Assembly: GCA_038380795.1 (NCBI GenBank)
Contig: CM076260.1
Location: 2,849,533-2,913,532, forward strand
Source: Pyrocephalus nanus
Lineage: Eukaryota; Chordata; Aves; Passeriformes; Tyrannidae
Length of the DNA stretch: 64,000 nt
Direction of reading: 5' to 3'
Shown here: positions 45,453 through 58,249 of the stretch, in pieces
How the letters are laid out: each line of letters starts with the position of its first letter
How positions within the stretch are numbered: position 1 is the stretch's first letter
Program-made: the position numbers and the translations under genes
The notes under the pieces: model-generated
What the model was told of the DNA's origin: nothing
Seen by the model: the letters and a program-made list of their open reading frames with translations, nothing else
The model's database searches: none

Positions 45453-47865
45453 ATGCTGATTTGAGGGCCATGGGATGATTGCAAACCCCTCCATAAAATC
45501 AGTTTACCCTCAGCTGATGGGGATGAGCCATTGGGTGCAGGCAGACGCAGACAAGAACCAATTCCCCACAGTATCCAATTAAAAAGCCAACAGAAACAGT
45601 AAAATGAGGGTTTTGTAGGATAATACATTTTTGCTTACTTCAATATAAACTGCACTGGTCCCTCTCTACCCCCCCTCCAGCTGCCAAACCTTTGGAGGTG
45701 GGACAGTGTGCAGGATGCTGCTCTCTGAGGAGCCGTGGGCCTTTGATGAAGAGCTGGAGCTGCTCTGTCCTCCCCAGTGTAAACACAGCAATTAACACAG
45801 TTCTCCACCAGCTCTCAGGGTCTAAAGACTCTCTATCTGAGTACCTTGATCCATCACAAATGAGGTATTTTGCAGACTCAAAGTCTTCCAGCCACATGAC
45901 AGCAAGGAACGCACCAGGAATCACACACCAGCAAGCAAATCTCTGCATGGAGCGCTTTGAAGTGTTCACAGGGAATTCCCAATGAGTGCAATCAATTAGA
46001 TCTAATTAATAAACCATGCCAGCAAGACAGGGGCTGTCTGCTTGTGCTCACTGTCACTTGCAGGCACATCCAGGCACACAGGCATGTGTACATTATACAC
46101 AGGGACAGCACATATGACAGCCAAAGGGGTCTAAAAATACCTACAAATATCACGTGGGATTTTTAGAGAAAACACTGTTGGAATGGAAAGCTCTTGTGCT
46201 CCATTTTCTCACCTGCACTGCTCACAAGGTGACATATATAAGCTCATCCCTGATGGCATGGATTAATAGAGCAACTCCAGAGGCTCAGTTCCCAGCCAGG
46301 TATTTATATCCCCTCCCATTGTGAGCTGACTCTACTTATATAAGAAACTGTAACCCAAAAAAAAAGAAGAGGCAGAAGTGTCAATACATCAAAAAAATTA
46401 AATCCAACAGGAAAAAAAAGATCTAAATTTGTCTGTTTTGTTTGCTGACATGTTGGATATGGAATAGCCTTTTAAATGAAAGGTGATGTGACCTGCATAT
46501 TTCCCTGAGGCATAATTTGCCTCTCTAATAAAGCAGTAACTTCCCACTGTGCTGTCATGAATAATATCACCTAAAATAATGCCTATTTCTTTAATCCAGG
46601 AGTACATGGAAGGATGAGAAATGCATTCCCATGTATAACAAATGAACAACAAAGCAGCAGGGTTGACATCAAAAACTGTCTCGTCTTTAATACTTCTGAG
46701 TTATCTAATAGTGAAAACCCAAAATCTTCCAGCTCCAGGTGTGTGAAGCTGAGTTCAAACTCAATCATCTGAAGAAAAATGAAAAGCGAAAGAGCTGAGG
46801 TCTTAGGTATCTCAACCTGCAAACCCCAAATCAGTAGATATCTGTAGTGCCTTGTACAAAATGGGGCAGCTGCACCCAAATTACTTCCCAAGAAGAGATC
46901 CTGGTATGTGCTAATTTCCTGAAACAGGGCAGGGTATTGAATGGAAGCATCATTTGTCCAGGGACTATGTTTCCAGTCATGGAGAATCATAAGCCAGTCA
47001 ACTTTTAAGTTTACTATTAAAAAATACAGCTTTTGAGCCTTGTTGTCCATCAGAAGGTTGGGATTGTGCTCTCCATCTCACAGCAACTTGGAAGAGGCAA
47101 GGGAGGAATTCTCCTTGCTTAGAAGACTCCAGATTTTAACTTGCTGTTCAGGACCTAACAAATTGTCCTCTATAAGTACCAGATCCCTCCCCCAGACCAT
47201 ACAGGAAACACAGAAAAGAAGGGATGTGGATACTACTGCAGCAAACAACATGGAAAGCCAGCAAGAAAACTCACAATTCTGTCTCTAGAGCAGCATTTGA
47301 GTTGTATGTTGTAAATAAAGACCAAGGGCACACCCTAAATAAAAACAAAATACTGAATAGCTGCCCATTATGTGAGTGTCATTTCCAGAGAAATGAGCAG
47401 TACATAATTATGTAATTAACAATTATGATTGTCTAAATAATCTTATTGTAGGGCTGGAGCGAGTCGAGTTACATGATCAATCTCAGATTCTGCATTTCTA
47501 GTTTTTGCAGCCCTTACACAAACTGGTATTGGAACTGGGTCCAGTATAATATACTCTGTATTGACAAATGTTATTATAGAGTGCAGGAAAAGAAGGAAAT
47601 CAACTCCTGACTGTGCAAGAAGGGCATTATATAAAGGTCTGTAGGAGACACGGCCTGAACCACTTCAACCAACTACAGCCACATCCACACTCAGCAGCCA
47701 ACCCGAAATCTCTGTGAGAACATGCAATCCCAACCTGGTGTAAGTACAGGCATTAAATTCTCATGACAGCTTAAACACTCCTTGTGCGGCATCCTCATGG
47801 GTCATATGGAGAGAAGACCTCCCCAGAAATTCATAGTTTGTTTATTTTTTTTTTTTTAATTGGTG

Positions 47866-47999
47866 TTCAAGGCTTTGGTGGATGAGGCTCTGAGCAACCT
47901 GGGCCAGTAGGAGGTATCCCAGCCCATGGCAGGGTGTGGAATTAAATGAGCTTGAAGGTCCCTTCCAACCCAAACCATTCCATGATTTTATGATTCTAT
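47866..47999 (+). mobile_element. CR1 fragment (3' end)
   Basis: GTTCAAGGCTTTGGTGGATG, CCCATGGCAGGGTGTGGAAT and a CCATGATTTTATGATTCT tail. Confidence 0.92.
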
Positions 48000-48401
48000 T
48001 TGTTCAAGTATTTTCAAGACAACCTAAAGGAGTAGATGTAAACATTTTTAAGACATGAGAGAAACCTCTTTCAAAACTTTGCCATAAAAACCCAAGGGCA
48101 ACATTCTCTCCCTCAAACAAAGAATTTTCAAATACAGTGCTTATGACACCAGGCAGAAACTGTGAACAAACATTTCAGATTTTTGAGTTCAACCAGCACT
48201 CAAACATACATTTTACTAAAAACCATTGGGAAAAAGTTACATTGGAATGTTTGACTCTTTTCACTGTGAGGCTCACTTACTTCAAATACACAGAGGGTAT
48301 GAGAAGAAGTTCAAATACAGAGAAGGTAAGATGGTAAATACCAACACAATATTTCAGCCTGCACTGAAATTTAGGAAGCCATCCTAAATATGCTGTGGTT
48401 T

Positions 48402-48642
48402 AGATTAGATATTAGGTTTAGATTAGATATTAGGAAGGAATTCTTCCCTGTGAGGGTGGGAGGCCCTGGCACAGGCTGCCCAGAGAAGCTGGGGCTGCCC
48501 CATCCCTGGAGGTGTCCAAGGCCAGGTTGGATGGGGCTTGGAGCAACCTGAGCTAGTGGAATGTGCCCCTGCCTATGGCAGGGGGGTGGAATGAGATGAG
48601 CTTTAAGTTCCCTTCCATCTCAAACCATTCTGTGATTCTAAT
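48402..48642 (+). mobile_element. CR1 fragment
   Basis: TTAGATTAGATATTAGGAAG start (with a short direct duplication of TAGATTAGATATTAGG), GGCACAGGCTGCCCAGAGAAG and a CCATTCTGTGATTCTAAT tail. Confidence 0.94.
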
Positions 48643-49552
48643 ATTTTGTTAAAACAATAATGATTTTTACAAAGAACTATTTCCCTGTTTGCCTCACAAA
48701 TGGATTCATCAAATGCCCCTTTAAGAATTTTCTGTCTCATGGTTTCCACTGTTGAGTGGACAACCCCCAACTTTTCCTTCGGATAAAGCCCCAGCTATTC
48801 CTCCAGGTACTGACATTCCCTCTGAACCAACCAGCCAGGAGCTGCAATCAGTGTTGCAGGGCTTGCAAAACAAAAAGTCACTTCCCACTCAGACGGTTCA
48901 AACCTATCCGTGGCCTGTTGGACTCCCAGGAGCAACTGGATGCTCCAATAGTCTTGGCAATGCTTGTTCCCATTTTCTCTGGGGTTGGCCAGAACAAGAT
49001 CAGACCACATTCCTGTTGGCCAGCAGGTAATCTGTGCTTGTGTAAGCTCAGGTGCAAAGGCAGAAGTTTATCTCCATGTCTGAGTGCAGCCAGCTCGCTC
49101 TGCAGAACCACCCGCAGTGAAAAGAGCAGCTCAGGAACAGCTCTCCAAAAAACAGCAGCCCCCTGTTTTAAAGACAAGCTTTTTAAAGCCTGCTTTAAAA
49201 GACAAGGCCTTTATTGCAATAAGATCCTGGGAATGGAATCCATCCACCCAGGAAAACACAACTGGCTGCAGTTCCCAGAAAACCACTTGCACCTTCCGAC
49301 AGCTCAGTGGTCTGCACATCACCAGGTGAAACAGGTAAAGCAAGAGAATAAGTTATTCCTTCTCATTTAATGAGGAAGAAGAATTAAATCTGTATTTAAA
49401 TGCTTTTACAGTGTTTAAGAATGGTTTTAACAAGAATTAGGGGTGGCCTCCAGGTTTTGGAAGTTGATTTGTCCTCCAACCAGTGAGCAGGTGCTGGGAG
49501 GTATCAACTCAATCCCAGTAATCTTGGGGACAGATAGTTAACCAATAATAAA

Positions 49553-49727
49553 ATCAATGGTTTGGGTTGGAAGAGACCTTAAGGACCATCTATTTCCAAC
49601 ACCTCTGCCACAGGCAGGGACACCTTCCACTATCCCAGGTTGCTCCAAGCCCCTTCCAACCTGGCCTTGGACAGCCACATCTTCTCTGGGAAACCTGTGT
49701 CAGGGCCTCCCCACCCTCTGAGTGATA
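49553..49727 (-). mobile_element. CR1 fragment (3' end)
   Basis: ATGGTTTGGGTTGGAAGAGACC, CCTTCCACTATCCCAGGTTGC and AGGGCCTCCCCACCCTCTGA. Reverse orientation. Confidence 0.93.
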
Positions 49728-51084
49728 TTATCATATGTTATTGAATAAGATAATAATATTAGAATAAGATGTAGCAAATCCTAGTAATACTTTTTAATGT
49801 GTCTTTTTGCTCATGTATATGAAAGCTGACTGAACAGCCTGGGTCCTTCCCAGCTGGCTACAGAGGAAGGGTACAGAGCAAAATTCAACATCAAACTTTC
49901 TCCCCAGTATTACAAAAACAATAAAGAAAATATATTGTGGTTCCAATTAAAGCCAGAGTGTCCATCTTTCTAAACAATTACTCTAGAGAGGTTTTTCTTG
50001 GTTTAGAAGCCACAGTCTCATGTTATGAGCTTTTAATCAGTCTCACATCTCTGTTCTCTCAAATACTTGCTGTTCAGATCAGCCTTGGGAATCCTGTGGG
50101 AATTAAACCAGTGTGCCTCAGCTCCCCAGAACAGAGAGAACCAGCAAGTGTATCACAGGGCTATAAAGAGTTAATTGTGCATCACAGCTTCACTGTTTCA
50201 GCAAGTCTCTGGTAACACCTAATTAACAAATCTCTGATGAGCTGTTTCTTAGAGAGCTCAGCATTGGTGTTCCATGGAAATCTTTACCATGCCAGCCCTG
50301 CTGTCCCTCTGCCCCCTCAGGGAGGGTATATCCTGATCCTCCTGGCTGGATTTAAGCTGTCACTTATGCCCCTCCTCAATAAAAGTTTATTTACTAAACT
50401 TTGGAGCATTTCATACAAAGCAAAAAAACACAGCCAGCTACATCAAAGCCTCCCTATTATCACTCCCTAGTGAACTGTGAAAATATAAATTCAAAGCTGA
50501 CAAGCTAGTTAGACTTTTAACTAAAATCTGAGGGCAATTAACTTTAACCATGCCACTCTCTACTGTACTGCTGGCACCAACTTTGAGAAGTGGCCCAAAT
50601 TCTTCTAAGGAACAGAAAGACCATTTATCTCCTGTATTTATTCAGGGCAAACCTCCTCCTCTGTGTCAAGCTGGGAATGCAGCATTGCTGACTGTGACTG
50701 GCAGTGATAAAGGAGCTGGTATGATTTTCAAACGAGTAGCACGTCCTGCTTTCCCAAATGTTGGAGAAAAGTGAATAATATGCCCTCCTAAATAAGAGCC
50801 AGGTACTGATTCCAAGCTGCTCACCGGGGAAGAGGTGCCTATAAATTCCTGGTCACAGAAAGCCACCGCCTCAAGAAGGATTTCTGCTCGGATCTCCTAC
50901 ATAAAGGTGTTTTTATTTGCAGAAGTTGATCAAGGAAATCAGAAGGGACAGAAGGAATATTTATCTATGGAAAAGTTAGGAAGAGGTATTAATTGACAGA
51001 ATGAATTGTATTCATGTGGTCCCTTCCAAGGCTCTTGAGGTACTTTTTGTGTATTGAACGAATCCTTTTAATAGCACCAAAAAT

Positions 51085-51165
51085 GGGTGTCCCTGCCCAT
51101 GGCAGGGGGGTAGGAACTAGAGGGTATTTAAGGCCCCTTCCAACCCAAACCATTCTGTGATTCTG
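51085..51165 (+). mobile_element. CR1 short fragment (3' end)
   Basis: GTGTCCCTGCCCATGGCAGG and CCAACCCAAACCATTCTGTGATTCT. Confidence 0.92.
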
Positions 51166-52367
51166 CTCTGTGAAAACCCACAGTGCCTTATTTAAGCCTC
51201 CATATGGAAAGAAAAATAATATAAAGCTTTAATAAATTTGCAACATATTTATGTAAACCAAGACCTTTGTACCTGAAGCTCAAATCCAATATTTATATTT
51301 AGTGGGAGCTTTAAATTTGCAGTCCCAAACCATCGTATTCAATGGAGAGAGGTGACCCTGAAATGCATAGGTCACACCTTAAGCAGGTTAAATGGCCCTT
51401 CACTGGGGCTTTTCTCTTCCCCTGCTTCTAAGATGTTACATCACTACACTCAACCTTTCAGCCAGGATTAATCTCCCTCTGTTTCAGCCATTTAGCTTAA
51501 CTCTGAAACAACTGGAGATTATTCCCTGGAATCCATCAGAATCAGCAGATCTCCACACCAAGAAGATATCCTGAAGGATACAATAGGAAAGAGAAGTGGG
51601 TACTTCTTGGATGAGACCCTGAAGATGATTGTGTGTCAGGGCCCTGAAATGGTGTTAAACCCCACAGCTGTCCCTTGAGTGCAATCTCAAGTTTTCTTTC
51701 AAGGACTTCAGACCCAGGAAAACAGGGAATTCTCCTACCAGCCTGACAGGTACCACAGAAATTGGTCACTAATTAGGACAAAGGAGTTTTGCAGCACTCA
51801 GTTCAAAATTTTTAACCATGAAAGCTTCTTGGAAAAACAGGAACAAAAAGTGCTTTCCAGATGTCATGGAAAAATTCTAATGTTTTGTTGCCTGATATCA
51901 ACTTGAGATAATTTTTCCTAGTTCCCAGCCCTGCAGGTTTCCTCGGAGAGTGTGACCAGTTTCCATCCTTTCAGTCACTCTGTGCTCAGGTGAAGAGCAT
52001 TCTATTCTGCTAATACAGGGAAGAAAGAAGCTTCAAAACTAAATGAACTTTAATTCTGTGACTGGAACAGTGTCTGCCACAGTCCCTGCAAGGTGCTTTA
52101 GGTGTGATCACAGCTGTGCAGATCCAGAAAGAGCAGAAGGGCCCTCCAAACCACGCTGTGAGCGGGTTAAAGCTGAGGGGCAGCATCTCCACTCCACTGG
52201 AAGATTCCCAGAAAGCAAGCGCAAGGACTGGGCAAGCAGCCCTTTATTGTTATCAGTGTTTTTGTAAAGCCAGTTGCCAGGAGTGACAAAACCTCTGTTT
52301 TCTAGTAGCAAGTGTTAAAATCAGAGCAGCCAGACTCCTGTTGCTGAAGAGCGAGGGCTCTGCCGAC

Positions 52368-52388
52368 GGGCGTCTCGTGGAGACGCCC
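52368..52388. other. Perfect 9-bp inverted repeat (hairpin)
   Basis: GGGCGTCTC, a 3-base spacer GTG, then GAGACGCCC. It sits in a local CpG cluster (52350-52470) with several CpGs in an otherwise CpG-poor intron. Confidence 0.85.
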
Positions 52389-52814
52389 ATTTCCCTACGA
52401 CAACGCAGGAAAAAGGAACAGGCCACATTTCGTGCCTTTGGATGGGATCCATCCCAGTTGCTACGCAGAGCATTCCTTTGCCATTTGGTAACTGACAAAC
52501 ACTGGGTTTATTAAAAAGGAAAAAAAACACAAAAAAACAAAAAAACCCAACCCCAAAGTGCTCCGGTTGGTAAGGAAAGGACAGGGAGGTCTGGAATGAA
52601 GGGATGTCATGGAATCAGCAGCCCAAGCAATACATTAAGTCCTGGCTGTCAAAACAAGGGCTGCTGCTCCACTTGACCGCTTGTACAAACACTCCTGCAG
52701 GTAAAGACACTTCTCCACATCTTGCCTTGACCTCAGCTTTCCAAGACCCACAAATCTCCAGGGTTCCCCATTCCAGCCCTCGGCCGTGCCCTCAGGTGAT
52801 GCTCCAAAGCACAT

Positions 52815-52832
52815 CCCCCCCCCCCCCCCCCC
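52815..52832. repeat. C18 homopolymer
   Basis: Eighteen uninterrupted C residues. Confidence 0.92.
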
Positions 52833-53189
52833 ATCCAGATTTTATGCAAACAGTTTTGCTTTTCCAGGGATTTCAGGAAAGCTGGAGACAGTCACGCTCC
52901 AGGAATCTCTGAAAGTTTAATTAAGTTACAATGTCTTAAAACCACAATATAGGCACCATGGCTGAGAAGTTCAAAAGGTAAAACGGGGAAGCACTTATAG
53001 AACACTTTAGGCAGCTTTTCCAGCTCTCCAGAAATAACCATCAGGAGAAACTAAAACAGTGTGAGACACTTTGCACTTCAAAATTCTCAATTATCACCTA
53101 AATATTTCAGTGCACTTCATGAATGACTATATTTAACACAAATTAGGCTAATACCACTTCCATGGGGTAATCATAACCACCAATCCCCA

Positions 53190-53292
53190 GATTTTGTGGT
53201 TGGGAAATTGGGATGCAGGGAAGTAACTTGACCCAAGGCTGCCCAGCACGAGGTGAAAGGGAACCTAAGAGCCCTGACTCCAGGCTGGCTGT
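53190..53292 (+). mobile_element. MIR-like SINE remnant
   Basis: GGGAAATTGGGATGCAGGGAAGTAACTTGACCCAAGG, then CTAAGAGCCCTGACTCCAGG, follows the MIR order (GAAACTGAGGCTCAGAGAGG, TTAAGTGACTTGCCCAAGGTCAC, TGACTCCA). An ancient amniote SINE. Identification from memory of the consensus. Confidence 0.6.
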
Positions 53293-55928
53293 GCCTCACC
53301 TGAGCCACATTCCTGGGACCCACTGCAGGGTGATGTCCTCCACCAATAAATCACATGCTCAAATCCAGAGGGGATGGCAGACAGGAGTTTAAAAGCAGTG
53401 ATTAATTGAAGGCTTAACAAGGCAGAAGTTAAAATAGGGACATTGTGCCTCCTCAGTGTGCAAGTTCCAACAAAAAACTTCCTCTTCCAGTCGCTTGCTG
53501 ACGTGTAGGATTACACAATCCTCTCTCATCACCTCCAAGGCTGGCCTAGCATTCTCTCTGCTTTTAAGATGAAATGTAAATGAATGCTTAAGCTCCCATC
53601 CAGCACAGTCACAGGTATTAAAAGGCTGAATTTAGGTCACTTTGGCCAAAGCTGAATCGCTCCCCACAGAACTTTCAATTCGTGAGGAGAAACATTTTTA
53701 GGTGGAAGCAAATTTGAGAACTGGATAACCCCAGAGTCATGTGTTTCATTATATCACTGCCCCAGATTCAGGCTGAGTGGCCCCAAAAGGTTTATATAAG
53801 CAACTATTCTGGTGGTCTTCGTGGAACAATCCGAATTTTGAACTGGTGCCATCACTGGACAGATTTGAGCCCATGGAAAAGGAAGATATTTAGAGAACTT
53901 AATAACCCACTGGGCGAAATGTGTTGTTTACGAACTGATTAAGGACCTGACACTGGGATAGCTGAGACAGGCAAGTAAATAAAGATTTGGAGCTCTAAAA
54001 TAATTTGGGAATTTGTTGGGAGGAAGCATCTTTTACTTGGATGTGACAGAGAATTAGTAGCCTCTGAAATGCTGTGCATCAAACCAGAATTCAGGACATT
54101 GATATCTTTCATACCAAATTTCTTAGTGTCTTAACACATTAGGAGTTACAGAGAAATTCCACATCCACTGATACCCAGGGGGCTTTACAGCCATTTTCCT
54201 AAGCCTAGGAAGTGTTCCAGGTACTTTGGAATGTTTGGGACAGACTAAGGTGTTTCTTTAACACAGTTAAGAGCTAAAGGAATAAACAAAAACTTTCTTC
54301 ATAGTTATTTACACTGTTCTCCTTTTCCTCCACTAAATACAAAAGCCACATTGATATTATGAGACATCAAACAAATATATTACCTGAAACAATAAAATTG
54401 CTTGATTTTTCCTCTCATCTAAGACTTCTTACTCCATTATGAGATATAGTGGTTTAATGAATATTAATAATAGAAAAAGCACCTGCAAGCCTGCATTGAC
54501 CACAGCAAGATGTTTGCAGCAATTACTATTTTTCTAACAGCAAATATTCACTGCAAAATATAAAGTTGAGTGTTTGAAATGAAAAATTTATTTTTTTTAG
54601 AAATTAAAAAAAAAATTGATGGTATTTTCTGTGAACTAGAAAACATTTCCTAATTAGCATTAGCCTTTGACTACCTTGTACTCCAGTAACTTTCTTCTAC
54701 TCCCAAGATCAGATATTTCTTTGTAAAAAAAAAGGGTATTGAGAATAAATAATTTTCTTTCAAGTATTGAAGCACTGAGTGACATTTAAAATCTTCAATA
54801 TTCTGGAAAACAGGATTTTAGGGCAGACAATATTTTTGATCTTCTCTTCATTTGTTAAAAAACAACCTGTAACACGCAGGTGATCAAGTCAGCCTGAGCT
54901 GGCTTGGATTCTGCTGTCAAAAACACGTCCCAGCACCTTGGGAAAACGTTGGCTCTTGGTGAGAACATTTAAAATAAATCTCAGGAAACCAGAAATAAAC
55001 ACTAAATCTTTCCAGACAGTATTCCATGAGGGGGAACAATAAACCATCACCAACAAGATAACTAAAACTGACACATCATTTTAAAGATGATGCTAAAGCC
55101 ACCAGAGCACTGAAGGCACCAAGTACCTCACTGCATGACCATCTTCCCCATCACACTCTTCCTTTTTTCTCAGCTGAGGGACCAGCTTGGACACTGATGG
55201 GGCAGCTCACCACTAACTCACACTCCAGCCCCGATTTCTCCTCACTGGAGAGGACAAGAAGCAAATAATCACAGCTGAAGGAAGAACGATCCAGCAGAGA
55301 AGCTGAAAGGTTGGGCTGGGAGTGGAAAAGCCTGTTTCTTTGATTTTAAGCACTTTCTCAGGCTGAATCATTTCTTTTGCTCCAGCTTCTGGTTTGCTTC
55401 ACCCACCTGAACCAACCAGCAGTTTCATAACCAGTGGGATGAGCCAAATATCCCTTGGAGAAAGGTTGGACACACTTTAATAACACCAAGTCATCAAAAA
55501 TCCAACTGTGCTGTGAACACCCAGTGCTTCTGCAGGGAGTGGATCCAGCAGAGGGTAACAGCACATATTCCATTCCCTGATTTATGGGAGACAACACATG
55601 GTGCTATTTCCCTCTTATTCCCACAGCAGTATTATCCCTACAAGATGTCAAGCCCAAATACCACCTTATCCAGACAGAGGAATCATTTCCTCTGGGCACA
55701 GGACCATCACCTTGGCTCTGAGGTGCAGCAGCAGAAGCACATTCCAGCAGCAGGGAAATCAGGGCAGGTACCAGCCTGAGACATCAATTCCTCATCAAGA
55801 ACTTGCCCACCTGGCTTTCAAATCAACAGGAAACCACCTGCTTAGTTCACACTTCCATATACAAATCCTGTTATGATAGGATCAAAAAAAAAAGCACTTT
55901 TCCTTGTTTTGAACTGCTGCTGCACTGG

Positions 55929-55978
55929 AATTTTTTTTTCTCTTTTTTTTTTTTTTTCTCCTTTTTAAAAAAAAAAAG
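55929..55978. repeat. T-rich then A-rich tract
   Basis: Runs of T broken by C, followed by an A11 run. Self-complementary in part. Confidence 0.85.
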
Positions 55979-56167
55979 CTCTTTGATGAGACAAATATTT
56001 TTAAAAGGAAAAACAAACCAAGGCTGGTCTCTAAAGCAAATGCCAATGGCAAGGGCTGTTTGGGAGGAAGGGATTCCACAAGACAAAAATAAGGTGAAGT
56101 TTATTCCCCAGTAGCCAAACCCATATTCTTAGGTACTGGTGTGTTATTTTCTCATAGTATACACAGT

Positions 56168-56562
56168 TAAAAAAAAGAAAAAAAAAAAAAAAAAAGGAAA
56201 AAAAATAAGAAAAAGGCAAGGAAAAAAGTTAGAAAAAAGCAAAAAAAAAAAAAAAAAGGCAAAAAAGGCAAGAAAAAAATTAAGAAAAAGCAAGATATAA
56301 GCAGGAGAAAAACAAGAAAAGTAAGAAAAAAGAAATAAGAAAAAAGTAAGAAAAAGAGCAAGGAAAAGGCATGCAAAAAAAACATGGAAAAAAGCAAGAA
56401 AAAAGCAAGGAATAAAACAAGGAAAAGGCAACAAAAATGCAAGGAAAAAAGCAGGAAAAAAACAGAAAAAAAAGAGAAAAAAGTCAAGAAAAAATCAAGG
56501 AAAAAGCAAGGAAAAGGCAACAAAAAAGCAGAGGAAAAGTAAGAAGCAAGCAAGGAAAAAGC
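56168..56562. repeat. A-rich degenerate tandem array (GCAAGGAAAAA-type)
   Basis: About 395 bases almost free of T on the plus strand, built from variants of GCAAGGAAAAAAG and TAAGAAAAA at roughly 10-15 base spacing. A pure A-run end (56168-56215) grades into the more ordered repeat. Phenylalanine/leucine-rich open frames on the minus strand are artefacts of this composition. Confidence 0.88.
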
Positions 56563-56724
56563 ACAATTAGGATTTGGGTTGAACACCCAGTTAATCATCT
56601 ATGTCAAACATCACTTTCTTATGGTTCCTTCCATGATTACTCTGCTTCAGCCCTGTTTAGTCCATGTCTACAATTGTTTCTAGATCACAATTTTATGCAA
56701 TTTAACTTAGAGATGGATTTCTTC

Positions 56725-56785
56725 CCTTTTTAATTTTATTTATTTTATTTAATTTATTTAATTTTCATTTAATTTTATTTCTCCC
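56725..56785. repeat. AT-rich (TTTTATTTAATT)n tract
   Basis: Impure TTTATTTTATTTAATTTATTTAATTTTC units. Confidence 0.85.
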
Positions 56786-57929
56786 TCCCTGTTTTTTCCT
56801 TTAACTCTCAGTGCAGATCCCACAGGGGAACCATCTTTGCAGGATAAAGTGTTATAAATTATCCATCTGACAAGGTCCAGCATATGGATGCCAAAAGCCA
56901 CTAAATCAGGGGAGTCCAAGCCTTTCACCAAACAAACCTGCATCTTTCTCCGTGCATTTTCCCCAGTTATTTTACTTATGGATGTCAGCTTTGTCCATGC
57001 AGTGCCTCAGGACTGGATGTGATCCCCCCTGAGCAGCCTCAGGATATTTAAATGACAAAAGGCTGATTATAGACCCACTGAAAACAGAACTGGAATTGTA
57101 ACAAAGTTCTCATTGGCTTCTTCCCACTTGAAAACTTTAAAAGCTCCCACAATGCAAAAAAAAGCCAAGGCAGCAAAAATCCACCTCCAAAAAAACCGCA
57201 GCACAGCTTTCACACCAAGTGGAGTTTAAAAAAAATGACTAAGTTTTCTTGATATATGAATTTGTGGGTAAACCATTTATCAATGACCTGTTTACCTGTG
57301 CAGCAGAGTCCCTCAAGCCGAGGGCCATGTCATTCCCCTTTGACTGATTAATTAGCCAATCAAGGGGTATTTTTCACTGTGAGGAATGATGGTTTATTCC
57401 AGCTAATTCCTGGTCTCTAATGGTAACACATTAAAGCCAACTCGGCTCTTTTAAGCCTCTGGAAGTGACCAAAAGGGAAGGAGAGAAGATAAATCAAAAG
57501 AGCTCCCCCCAGTTTTGTTTCTGTTCCTAACAACCCCCCCAAGGAACAAGACTCTTCTCCAATGAAGAGAGAAGAAAAAAAAAGCACCATTTCTTCCAAA
57601 CTGGGAGATGTCTCCTCCTCTCCCTCTCTGCTGATACCTGAGCAGCAATAATTTATCCTCCAGTTGATTAACAGGGTGCTTACAGAACAGGCAACAAAAC
57701 ATCAATACCTTGCTCTTCCTCCTTTTATCAAAAGGACACCATGCTGGGGAAAGGAATTCTTCCCAGTGTTCCTGAAACAACCTCATCTGCATGGAGCAAT
57801 ATTAGAAATACGGTCCAAATTAACAGCTTGAGCCTAATTAATTTTCTGACTTGCTATAAATGGCTTTAGATCCACCTGACACTGGTCTGTGCTGCCAGGT
57901 TTGCTCTACCTGTACCACTGGTGCACGCT

Positions 57930-58002
57930 GAAGATGCAGGGGGTTGGAACCAGATGAGCTTTAAGGTCCCTTCCAGCCCAAACTGTTCTGTGAGTCCATG
58001 AT
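57930..58002 (+). mobile_element. CR1 short fragment (3' end)
   Basis: GGGGGTTGGAACCAGATGAGC, TTTAAGGTCCCTTCCAGCCC and a GTTCTGTGAGTCCATGAT tail. Confidence 0.92.
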
Positions 58003-58249
58003 TTAGCCCTTCAGCTGTACTGTCATGTTGTCCTCCTTGTCAGTTTGTGTCACCAGCCTGTCCTGGCTGCTCCTCAGGCAAAGGCCTTGTCCTGTTAAAT
58101 GCTGGCAGAACCTGGTTTTCAGGGATTTTTTTTTACCTCCTGGGAATGATCCTTCTGGTTGTTCACAGTCCATGGCTGCAGAGCAAAACTGGAGAGGACA
58201 AAGTACCAGCAGCATTACAGATGCTGTAGAAAACCCTTGCTAATTATTA

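Noticed and set aside
56144..56598. Minus-strand phenylalanine/leucine-rich frames resembling membrane proteins
   Set aside because: Low-complexity translation of the A-rich tandem array.
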